Positions 10,868 through 21,100 of a stretch of DNA of 64,000 bases are shown here, in pieces. The first letter of the stretch is position 1; the number at the start of each line of letters is the position of its first letter. This DNA is from Mixia osmundae IAM 14324. Taxonomy: Eukaryota > Basidiomycota > Mixiomycetes > Mixiales > Mixiaceae. A program made the translations under genes and the position numbers. Below the pieces are notes generated by a model. That model saw nothing but the letters and a program-made list of their open reading frames with translations, had not been told where the DNA came from and searched no databases. The DNA is taken from positions 785,146-849,145 of the forward strand of contig NW_014575558.1 of assembly GCF_000708205.1 (NCBI RefSeq). Reading direction: 5' to 3'.

Positions 10868-11148
10868 CATGTGGCAGACTGTTGATTGTGAGACTATTGC
10901 ATATGACCCGAAGATTGAAGCTCGCGGATCTTTCGCACCGGACGGCCTTTGACATTGTCGCGATCTAAGATAAAGTCGCGTCAAGCTACCGTCACACACA
11001 CCGCCAGTCCCGAACGCATTGATGACTAGACAAGCTCAGCAATAGCTCATCAGAGGTGCGCATTCGCTTTAGATGTGATCAGGCTTCGATTGACGCTATC
11101 TTGCAGCAGTCTGAGCCTCCTTAGCGAGCAAGAAGCTTAGCGCAAGTC

Positions 11149-13362
11149 ATGTCGTCTGCAGCGGTAGCTCAGCCAGCTCTGGGCAATGGACAGCCGACAT
11201 CAATCACACCAGTCCTGGACGTATCGGAATCTCCAATGCCGAGTTCCAGTGGTGGCGAGAGCTGGCTGCCGTCACTTGTCGAGCTGCTATCGACTTCTGT
11301 CGCTCAGCAGCTCCGACGAGAGCCAACGGCAGATGCTCGCGACCCCACATCACTGTCGCCAGTGACAGCGAGGAAGGCGATCTTGCGACCTACAGAAGTC
11401 GCTGCGACTGTACATGCGCTTCGTGCGCCAACAGCGACACAATACCTGACACATTTGCTCGAGCTACCGCTACCCCAACTACTCGGTGAACCCGACAAGC
11501 TCAGGCAGCGCTCAGCGAGTCTGGAGACAGATCTTGCCAGTCTCGCGTATCGCTCCTATGCCAACTTTATCGCGATACACGAAGCGCAAAAGGGCATATC
11601 GACTTCATTCAATATGCTGGGCAGCTCACTTACTGGTCTGCTGAGCTCGATCAGCGCTCTGTCAGACTCATCGCAGCAATTCGAGCAGTTTTCTAGACCG
11701 ATCATAATCGAAAGGGACCGATACGCGCTCGTACTCGACAATGTAACTCAATGTCAGGAATTGGTCGAGATACCGAGCATGGTCAGAACATGCGTCCGCG
11801 GCGGGTGGTGGTCAGAAGCCATGGAGCTTGCCGAGCGATGCGAGTCACTCCAAGAGCAGATGCAGCTGACTCTAGCTTCCCTGCGCGGGCGGCGCGCTTC
11901 GCTCAGCGGACCGCAAATAGATGCCAATACTGGCAAAGGTGCGCTATCTGTCCTGCAGCAAATAAGAGCTCGCGTGGCCGACGAGATCCTCATACTACGC
12001 TTGACGCTATTGCGAGGCTTGTCCGACAAAGACCTCAAGTTGCCGGGCGCACTGAGGAATGTCAACCTCTTGCGGCGAATGCGCACGGCGCTCAGCGAGG
12101 CAGACACTGTCAGTCTAGACGAAGCCGAGCTCAGATTGGCACTTGTCAGCTCGCGATGGACATGCCTGACAGTCCAGCTGAAAACACTCTCACGGGCTCA
12201 GCTGCCTGCATCACAAGTGGGCATGGTCAACGGGCATTCACATCGTCCAGAGATGACAGAGGATCGGTTGCGATATATCAAGAAATGGATTGAGATATGG
12301 CGAGAAGGCGTAGGAGAGACTGTCGGTATGTACACAGACGTGTTTCTCATCTCATCTACACGCTCGAACGAACCGGATGGTGATGTTTCGACGGAGCCGT
12401 TGGCTGCTTTCTTGCTCAAATCCGCTTCAATATTGTTCGAGATGCTCGAGTCGGATCTACAGCACATTCACTCGGTATCTGCACTCAGCTCGCTACTCAC
12501 TCAGCTCTCGTACTGCTCTGCAGCCTTTGCACGCTTCGGTCTGGATTTCGTCTGGCGAATCGGTACGCTCGTACAAGAGCGAGTCAAGCTCGTCGTCGTC
12601 GAGCGGTGGCAAAGGGCAGTGGATGACTTTGCGCAGGAGTGCACCGCTCCTGCGCCGAACAGCGCTGGTCTCTTACAATCTTCGAGAAGCAGTCAGAGTA
12701 GGCGAGCGGCAGAACGCAGACTTGCGAAATGGCTCTTGGCGCCCGAGTCTCGCAATCGGCTCGCTTCAACGCAGTTGCCTGCCTTGCCAGATTGGCCCGT
12801 CGGACTTGATGCGATTGCGATACCGCCTGCTGCCCTGGGCAAGCACGCAACGAATGGGCAAATTACTGCAGCGTCGCATCAGCCTTCGGTCGAACTGACG
12901 CTGTTTCCGCCGCTTGCCAGATTACTCAATGGCTTCTTGACGGGCTTCAATGAGCTCAGATTGCTACCCGTGGCCGCATTGCGCGATAGCCTGGCGAACG
13001 AGCTCCAGGAGCAGCTTTTGCGGGCAGTGACGGTGATGAGCCAAATCGGGCGACAGACGTTATCTGTACTGGCCCATCTGCCCGTCAATCCTCCCGGATC
13101 GCCATCGATAGCGGAAGAAGATGATACGAGCGAGGAAACGCTGAGAAGACGAGAGGCGGAAGAAGATCAGCGAATCTGCCTACTCGCTCTTGCCACTTTC
13201 TCCCGTCTTCTCATGCCGTTCCTGGACCAAGGCTTCCGTAAAGGCATCTATGGCGAGATGGCGTCGACGTCTTTGAATGAGCCTATCGAATTGGCAAAGG
13301 GACGCATGCAGATCGAGCGACTCATCGTCAAATTGGTGGGCGGCAACCCTGATGAATTGTAG
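11149..13362 (+). CDS. COG8: conserved oligomeric Golgi complex subunit 8
   Basis: Cog8 is part of lobe B of the COG tether, which captures retrograde vesicles at the Golgi. The gene is one uninterrupted frame of 737 aa, unusual among these intron-rich neighbours. After a Ser/Pro-rich N-terminus, the family signature appears around residue 95: YLTHLLELPLPQLLGEPDKL, then SLAYRSYANFIAIHEAQKGI. Long amphipathic helices follow, with a conserved-looking RFGLDFVWRIGTLVQERV segment. The length fits fungal Cog8. The ATG at 11149 is the first in frame and lies 281 bp after the BRCA2 stop. Confidence 0.9.
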   Translation: MSSAAVAQPALGNGQPTSITPVLDVSESPMPSSSGGESWLPSLVELLSTSVAQQLRREPTADARDPTSLSPVTARKAILRPTEVAATVHALRAPTATQYLTHLLELPLPQLLGEPDKLRQRSASLETDLASLAYRSYANFIAIHEAQKGISTSFNMLGSSLTGLLSSISALSDSSQQFEQFSRPIIIERDRYALVLDNVTQCQELVEIPSMVRTCVRGGWWSEAMELAERCESLQEQMQLTLASLRGRRASLSGPQIDANTGKGALSVLQQIRARVADEILILRLTLLRGLSDKDLKLPGALRNVNLLRRMRTALSEADTVSLDEAELRLALVSSRWTCLTVQLKTLSRAQLPASQVGMVNGHSHRPEMTEDRLRYIKKWIEIWREGVGETVGMYTDVFLISSTRSNEPDGDVSTEPLAAFLLKSASILFEMLESDLQHIHSVSALSSLLTQLSYCSAAFARFGLDFVWRIGTLVQERVKLVVVERWQRAVDDFAQECTAPAPNSAGLLQSSRSSQSRRAAERRLAKWLLAPESRNRLASTQLPALPDWPVGLDAIAIPPAALGKHATNGQITAASHQPSVELTLFPPLARLLNGFLTGFNELRLLPVAALRDSLANELQEQLLRAVTVMSQIGRQTLSVLAHLPVNPPGSPSIAEEDDTSEETLRRREAEEDQRICLLALATFSRLLMPFLDQGFRKGIYGEMASTSLNEPIELAKGRMQIERLIVKLVGGNPDEL

Positions 13363-13396
13363 TACGCTCAACAGGGTATTGCAATTCTCTAGTCGT

Positions 13397-14248
13397 CTAA
13401 TCTGATCCCTCGTCGTCATCACCGGGTACAATCATGTCATCGTTGGTGACGATCATGCTATTGTCCATTGCCATCTCTTGCTCTGCCTGGTTGAAGCTCG
13501 CCCTCAGTCCTTCGTTCTCTGCCTCTTCTGGTTGCGATCTTGTCCCTCGAGCGGGCAGCAAGTCTATCGCTAGCAGATGATCATGGTTGCGCACACTAGA
13601 TTTGATTGAGTATATGAGCTTGCCTTGCCTCAAGACGAGAGGCTTACCGTGGGTCGGCGCCTGCGTCTAGAAGAGTCTCCGCGACGCCGCGTCTGACGTC
13701 AGGTCGAGTATGTCTCACTGCGAGATGGAGCGGCGTATCGCCTGTCCTCGTAGCGCGCAGATCCACGTCGGTGGCTGCAGAGAAAAGTTGAGCATGTCAA
13801 CGAAGAGGAGTCGCGTCGGCGTACCTTCATATTCGAGCAACAAGTCGAGGACTGTCGGGCTTGGTGTACTCGCACTGTATACTCCGGTTTAGCGCACAAT
13901 GTACGATTGATGTCGATGCGTACGCATAGTGCAAGGCTGTATGGACGACAGCCTGCTCAGCAAAGGGAATCTGCTGGAGCGTATGAAGGCATACCTGTCT
14001 GTCCAACACCATCGAATGCGTTGACATCGCAGTGACCGTTCTCTGCTAGCTTGAGGCACTCGAGCGCCATGTCTTCAGAGTCTGATTTGGCTGCATGCCA
14101 CAGTCGTTGCTCTGCTTGAACCCATGAGTACCCTGTGCGCTTGTGAAGCATTGATGGGCGGACCTGGGGATGCGCCATCTGTCGCTGGCTCGGGAGCTGG
14201 CGGCGGCGGTGCTTTGCGAGCTCGAGGCGGAGGTGGGGGAGCGTCCAT
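13397..14248 (-). CDS. ankyrin-repeat protein
   Basis: The N-terminus is proline-rich (MDAPPPPPRARKAPPPPAPE). An intron with donor GTCCGC joins it to EQRLWHAAKSDSEDMALECL. At least three ankyrin repeats then run across several short exons: DVNAFDGVGQT, VVHTALHYA with TVLDLLLEYE, and GDTPLHLAVRHTRPDV with LLDAGADPR. The last exon has VRNHDHLLAIDLLP and an acidic tail ending GDDDEGSD. Ankyrin proteins usually act as protein-binding scaffolds, and the partner here is unknown. The start codon is only 124 bp from that of the divergent La gene, which suggests a shared promoter. Confidence 0.82.
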
Positions 14249-14372
14249 TGAGGGCCTTGCAAGGTCGAGCGTGCCGCCGCGTGGCAGTCGAGTCGAGTGA
14301 CCGTGGCAACGGCAGTGCGCTTGCGTGCCCCAAACTTTTTCCTCTCGCTGTGAGCAGCTGTCGAACAGGAAC

Positions 14373-16311
14373 ATGTCGACCGCTATGCCTGCTACAGTGG
14401 GCGTTGCTGCAGGTGCACCCATCGATCCTGCGACGGCATCAAAAACGGAGGATCTGAGGGAAGGAGAGGTGTCTGCGAGCGCAGTGCAGGGCAAGGAGAC
14501 GAATACAAAATCGACTGGAGCAGAGAACTCGGATGTGATCGACGAGAAGACCGTCAAGGCTGCAGAGGGCACGGCAGACGATCGTACGACTGAGATCAAT
14601 GGGCATGCTAGCACGAGCGCAGAGGCTAGCACGAGCTCGGCACCTGAGAGAGACCCCGAGTCACAAGAAGTCAAGATGGTCGAGCAAAGTCAGTCCGTTC
14701 GAAGGGTCAGCCTCTTGTTGCTGACCATCTGGATCCGGCGTGCAGTCGAGTTCTACTTGTCCGACTCGAATCTACCGTATGACAGACACATGTTCATCGA
14801 GACCCAAAAGACGCTCAGCGAGGACGAGCAGCACGCTCGACCAGGCACGGGCTGGGTCTCCATCGCTCACTTCTTCTCCTTCAGCCGAATGCGAGCCTAC
14901 AAGACTCTCTTCGCCGATCGGGAGGACCGCGCTGCATGCGTTGCCCAATCGTTCCGTACCTATTCTGCCGAGGCACTCGAGGTTTCAGAGGACAATGTCA
15001 ACATCAGACGTCGCAAGTCGATCCTAGAGGGTAATCCGACCAAACCTGTCGAAAGATCGATCTACATCAAGGGCTTCCCGACGGACAAACAGAGCAAGGC
15101 CGACTTGGAAGCACTTCAGATCCAGCTTGAGAAATGGGTCCAGGCCCAACTCGATGGCAAGGGCAAAGTGTTGGCTGTACGAATGCGCAGAAAGAAGGAA
15201 GCAGGGTCCGGCGACGTTTTCAAAGTACGCCTGAACCTCTACTCTTGTGCTCTGCTGAGTAGCTTTTCCAGGGCTCTGTCTTTGCTGAATGCGCAACCGT
15301 TGACACTGCCAAGGCTTTCCTTGCACTCGACCCACAGCCTACTTTCCCGGAACAATCGGAGCCGGTCGTCAGCATGTTCAAACAGGCTTACATGGACATG
15401 AAGAACGCCGAAAAGAACATCGATCCCACCGTCGATCGAACTCGTCCTGCCCCGGGCACATTCTCTGGCAAAGGCTTCAACGCCTTTGTAGAACTCCGCG
15501 CGGCTGCAAAGGCCAGGAAGGCTAGCCCAGCTAAAGGCAACAAAGCTGAAGCTCTTCCCGAACGAGCGATTTTTCTGGATGGCCAGCGTATCGCATTCGA
15601 CGAGCAAGGAAAGCTCGTCGAAGCTGACGAGCTTACTTTTCGAAAGCATGCCGTCCTTCGCTTTACCGGTCTTTCCGATCCTCGCGAAAACCGAATGCTC
15701 AGCCGCTTCAAGGCAAGCGCCGAAGCTCTGGAGCACCCGCGTGTGCTCATCCTTTCATGTGCTTGTAGGAAGCAGTCGCCGCAAAGTTAGCCGACAAGGA
15801 GTCTTCGGAGAGACGTGGGCCGATCGGCTTCGTCGAGCTACCGCAGGATAGCGAGGAGGCGGGCACGATCAACTTTACTCGTAGTCTGACGGAAGACGAA
15901 ATCAGATCGCTCGTGACAGACGGCATCGAAGTCAATGAGAACAAGATTGTGTTTGAGCAAATGACGGCAGAAGCAGAGCGGACGCATCATATCAATCGTG
16001 CTACGGATCGTGCACTCGAAGCGCTCCATGATCCCTCAAAGCGTGCAGATGCTCCTCGAGAATACCGAGACGGACGCTCTTCTGATCGTGGCAGAGGCGG
16101 CAAGTCGCGCGGAGGAGGTCGAGGTGGCAGCCGCGGTGGAAAGAACGATCGTGGGAACAGACGTGACGATAGGAAGAGAGCGGCAGAGACCGATACGACC
16201 CTAGGGAAGAGGTCCAACAATGATGCTTCTTCTTCTTCAAAGACGAATGACGAGCCTACTGCTCCTCCCATCGTCGAGCGCGCTGACAAAAAGGCAAAGG
16301 CAACGGCCTGA
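14373..16311 (+). CDS. LHP1: La protein, RNA polymerase III transcript chaperone
   Basis: La binds the 3' UUU of new Pol III transcripts and aids tRNA maturation in the nucleus. The model has four exons (14373-14688, 14746-15224, 15272-15712, 15769-16311), 592 aa. The acidic N-terminus leads to the La motif, spliced as VEQ-IEFYLSDSNLPYDRHM, with GWVSIAHFFSFSRMRAY. RRM1 starts at VERSIYIKGFPTD. A second RRM-like region has AVLRFTGLSDPRENRML and GPIGFVELPQ. The C-terminus is RGG-rich and basic (GGGRGGSRGGKNDRGNRRDD). Intron 3 is best read as GC-AG (GCAAGC, 56 nt). The GT alternative keeps frame but would be only 35 nt. Confidence 0.92.
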
Positions 16312-16482
16312 GGCCACAATTTGCATTTCTCAGTGCGCACGAGAGGGAACGTTCGTTCCGAGAGCGGCCAGTGTTCCCGAATTCATGTTGCAGACGTACA
16401 AATCGACGTTGTACAATTGCAGCCAGCATGCCTGCTAGACTCATGCTCCTCGCTGTCATCTCCTGCATTGTAGCGAATTTGA

Positions 16483-17919
16483 TCATCGCAATGGCGAGAA
16501 GGGTAGCGGTTTGAGAATGTCGGCTTGCATGCGATAGCATAGCTTGACCGTCTGCACGATCGATCAATCTATCGAGCTGCAAGCTGGAGGGGCGGATAGC
16601 ACGTACTTTGGACACCGTTTGCGACCATGTTTCGACTTCCCATGCCTTTGCGCGGGTAGCAGCGCGAGACTCGAGGCTGTCGTACTGCCACATGTGCACG
16701 ACATTGTGTAGCGAGCCGATCTGGGCGAACCATGCCCCGATGGGCTCGACAAACTTGCGTCTCGCTTCAAGTCCTCGGCGCCTGTTCGTCGGCAATCAGC
16801 TTTTGGACCCTTTGGTGCTAGATGCAGCTTGCCATTCTGTTTCCCATTCTAGCAGACTGCCGGGTTTCTATGCCCGGGCGATGCACATGAGCGCAGGACG
16901 AGAAAGTTATGGATGAGACACACCAGAGTGTACGATCTGAGTTCGTAGATACCGCCATACTGATTGGGAGGCGCGGAAGCCCAGAAAGCGAATTCTTGGC
17001 AGATTTGAGATGTGCGCGCTTCGATCAACGGCATCACCTTTTGCCTAAACTCGGCATACTCCTGCGGAACATGATACCACGATAAGCAAAGCATACGTTG
17101 CGTATGTCTCAGCGTGGACCCGCCTTTGATTGTGCGATTTTGGGCTGTGCGCTGTCGTAGCCCGCGTATCCTTCGAATTCGAAAATGTGATCTGCGCGTG
17201 GTCTGATGAGCTACTTGTCCCCAGCAGACCGGAAGGGAAGACGAACAGAAGGTATCGAGCTCGCCGACGATGGTCTCCCATGATCCCGTCAGCTTGACTG
17301 CATACGCTGGCGAGTTTGCAATATGGGTGTAGAAATTGCCGCTGTGCCATCATTCGACGAGTAAGCTGAGTAGTATGCTTGCTTGACACAGAGACACGCA
17401 CATGAGCTCCTTGTATTCGTCGACTTTGCCCGGATAAACCTTGTGCTCTGCGTAGCTCGTGAGCTTGTGCATCTCTGAGCCAAGCAGGCTGGCGCACTCT
17501 GAATTTCGTGAACGTATTTGCCTCTCGCGACCTGCACGAAGCGGGCGGTCAGCTGTCCGTAATGGCCGGATGGCGCAAACTACTTGCACTCGTCGAATGG
17601 GATTGCTGCTCGATGACGCCCTCTTTCTGTGCCTTTGCAGATCCATGCAGTAGAGACTATCGCCTGTAGAGGTCAGCAATGCGCGCGGGCGACGTGATTC
17701 CAGACGTGCACCGAGGATGCCTTTCTTCTTTGGTTCTTCGGCTTGCTGGACTAGCCTACTCCGCTCAATCTGATGGTGCGAGGAGCTCGAGAAGGAGCGT
17801 GATGGAGGTGCTAGAGAAGTCGAGAGGGGACAGACTACCCCGCTTGCGAGCAAGCTAGTGCTGGGAAGCGCTCGAGCTGATCGAGCAGCCTGCATGACTG
17901 GACGTTGTAGGACCATCAT
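16483..17919 (-). CDS. NIPSNAP-family mitochondrial protein
   Basis: NIPSNAP proteins are mitochondrial matrix proteins with ferredoxin-like dimeric alpha/beta-barrel domains, linked to mitophagy signalling in animals. The start MMVLQRPVMQAARSARALPS gives a basic, Ser-rich presequence. Exons then give EPKKKGILGARLES, LLHGSAKAQKEGVIEQQSHS, VARGKYVHEIQ, LTSYAEHKVYPGKVDEYKEL, VKLTGSWETIVGELDTF, HIFEFEGYAGYD, NQYGGIYELRSYTL and GAWFAQIGSLHNVVHMWQYD. The last exon gives TVKLCYRMQADILKPLPFSP. The intron at 17587-17532 is GC-AG (GCAAGT): only that donor joins QQSHSTS to VARGKY in frame. A longer in-frame start upstream is possible. It is divergent from DOP1. Confidence 0.85.
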
Positions 17920-18105
17920 GGTCTGATGGCCGAGTGCGCTTGAGGCGAATAGCTTGTGCTGACTTTGCCGTACACTCACTGCTTGCCGAGGTCTGACGTG
18001 GACGTGCATCATCGCTGCACGCGCGCTGCCGTCGCGCTGCCGACACGTGTCAGCTTCAGCGCTGTCGACGAACACTCGTCGAGTTTTGGTGCGCACGGCC
18101 ACTGT

Positions 18106-21100
18106 ATGAGCAGCGAAGCGCACGAGCATGGGCTCCGGCCTACAGAGCTCTTGCCTGGGCGAGCAAGCAGCTCTGTCGCGCTATCGCCCAGTCATTCGGC
18201 GTCGAGCTTGCTGAGCAGTCCTCAAAGTGCAGCTCAAACGAACAGCTCGAGCATGTCTGCCTCTGCTTCCCTCGGTCGCCGAGCCGTCTCATCCTCTATA
18301 CCACGCTCGTCTTCGGCTTCGAGCTTGTCTAGCTTGGCCACAGGTTCAAAGATGGACGAGAAGGAAGCTAAATTGAATGACGATCCTCGATGGCGCAAGT
18401 ATGCTGCTGCTGTCGAACGAGTGCTCACATCCTTCGAGTCAATACAAGAATGGGCCGACTTCATCACATTCCTTGCTCGGCTGCTCAAGGCATGGCTAGA
18501 CCGCTGATGTGCAGCTTCCTCATCTGACGCGTTGGTTGAGCTTGGCAGACCTTACAGACATTTCCGCACTATCAAGTCATCCCGCACAAGCTCACCATGG
18601 CCAAGAGACTATCGCAATGTCTCAACCCTGCTCTGCCCACAGGAGTCCATCAGCGCGCACTCGACGTGTACGTCTACATCTTGACAACGATTGGATCAGA
18701 TCACCTTAGACGCGACTTGCCTGCATGGTCATCTGGCCTGTTTCCTTTCTTCCAGTATGCGGCCACATCCGTGCGACCGATCATACTGGGCATCTATGAG
18801 AAATTCTACCTTCCTTTGCAAGATCAGCTGAGGCCATGCACAAAAGCGTTCATACTCGCGCTGCTGCCAGGTGTCGAAGAGGAGGGCGGCGAGTTCTTCG
18901 ACAAGGTGCGTGTCTGAGCAGCTCTTTTAAAGGACATGGTCCTGACGTATCGCAGGTCGCATCGCTACTCGATCAATTATCTGGCGCAGTCACGCCAACG
19001 TTGTTCCTGCAAAACCTGTGGCTCATCCTCATCACCTCACCCTTTTCGCGCATACCTGCCCTCAACTATCTCTTGCGCAGGATGCCAAGCGTGGGAAGAG
19101 ATGACAGTATAGTGGGAATCGTCGGATCAGACGTCGGACTCATGATTCGCGCCATCGCTGCATCGCTTGAAGATACCCAAGTACTCGTTCAACGCAGCGC
19201 CTTAGATTTGCTCGTACAGACCCTCAGATTAGACGGCAAGGCATTCGTAAACGATACACGTGCAGATGACAGAGTGCTCATCATGCGATCCGCATTAGCC
19301 GTCGTGCTCCGCCGGGATCTTTCCCTCAATCGTCGCCTGTTCATCTGGCTTCTCGGTCCTTCAGAAGTTGAGCAAGAGCAAATTACATACCTAAGGCAGA
19401 ATGGCTTGTCGATCGTCATGCATGCGCTCAGATCAGATCTCTATAGACCGCTTTCGCCAAAGTCGCCCACGCATCGCTTAGATCGCCAGAGGCCATTCAA
19501 GATCTTCACATCTCTGCTTGACAAATGGGAAATCGGCAGTCTATTGACCGAGAATCTCGTCCTTGACGCTTTCACTGCGCTTCAGAACACGCTCAGGCCG
19601 GACGATGTCCATGATGAGCTGCTCATGACAGCCAACACGCTGTTCGAGGCACTTGATCCGTACCTCTTGTGGCAAGCTTTGTTCCGAGCGACCGAGCGCG
19701 AAATGGCCTTGCCGGAGGATCAGTCTACCAGTGCGTTTGATCTCATTGTCTACATTGTCGACAACTTCCGATTGCACGACGATGAGATGCTACGCTTGCA
19801 TCTGCCGATATTAGCATTCAGCCTCATCGACCGAGTTCACGACGGCCTGCGATCGGGCTCCTTACCTCTTCCTCGAGCGTGTCAGGCCTTGCGTACAGCT
19901 TCGCGCTTGATCGAAGAGATGCCGCTATCGTGGTACGCCGGCGTTTCAATCGAAGCCAATGCAGCACTAGGGTTTACAACAGCACATCAGCTTGCTCTCT
20001 CATTCTATGCTGCTTCTGACGTCAGACAAATCGCTATGCCGCCTTCTGACTTCCCGGCTCGTCTACGCGATCGCGGTCTGTCTATACTACTGGCCGTCAT
20101 TCAATCGAACTGGCAGACCACGCCATCTGGCTCGGTCGTGGTCGATGCTGCTCACGGCATTGCGCTGTTGGCCGAATCTGACGATGTGCAGAACGCCGCG
20201 AGTATCAACATTGATTGGCAACCTGAGCAGTGGCTTTCGCAAGCCGTCGCACAACTCGATGCATACCCAGCAACACTCGAAGGCTTCACTGCCCTTAATG
20301 CGCTCGTAAGCACGACAGTCACATTATGTCGACTGCGAAGTCAGCCTCAGCTCGTCATCTCGACTCGATCAAGTGCACAGGCATTCATAGTGAGGCTCCT
20401 TGATTGGCTGCAGCCAGACTGCGTCCCACTCTTTGCGCAAGCCAGCAAGCTGATTTGGGCCGTCGACGAGGCTGCGGGCTGCAAGCACGTCGAATCCGTG
20501 CTTGCTCAGCTGCTTACAAAGGGGGAAAAGGCAGATCGTTTACGAGCATACGAGTCTTTTGGAAATTTATGGCGACATACGGATGAAAGCCTACAGCCTG
20601 GCGACAATCTCTTCACTCCGTTGCTCGTCGTGCTAGATTCTTTGCGCGACGAGGATCTCAGCATCCGTCGAGCAGCAGAGGCTTGGATGCGCTGCAGCCT
20701 CAAATCATACATCAGGTCAGTGAATGAACATTCTTATGGTCGCAACTCACCCTTCGCTTTGCAGAGTGTTGGATCCGTTGCTGCTTCGTTTACACGATCC
20801 GAGTATCAAGCGAGTTAAGGCAGATGTCACACTCGGTAATCAGACCGTGCTTTCCCTACAAAAGTATTCAGAGCCTTTCGATCATGCCAATTTGTGCCAC
20901 TTGCTCGAGAATTTGCTTGGGCTCATGCGATTTGGCGGACAAGGTTTCTCACGCATTGCCAAATCGACCCATCTAAAGCCAGGCGCTTCAGTCGAGATGC
21001 GAGAGCGTCTCTTCGCTGCAGGCATTCAAGACAACACCTACCTCGATGGCATTACGATCAGCGTCATCCGCACGCTTGCATCTGATCACGGCGCCTACGC

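Noticed and set aside
10868-10975. Possible extra BRCA2 exon after 10867
   Set aside because: Short codons in other frames look slightly protein-like, but no donor-acceptor pair joins them to the OB2 end.
11754-12293. Long frames on both strands across COG8
   Set aside because: They are shadows of the 737-codon COG8 frame, whose protein is clearly conserved.
15741-15775. A 35-nt GT-AG intron as intron 3 of La
   Set aside because: It keeps frame, but it is much shorter than any other intron here. The 56-nt GC-AG alternative gives better RRM-like continuity.
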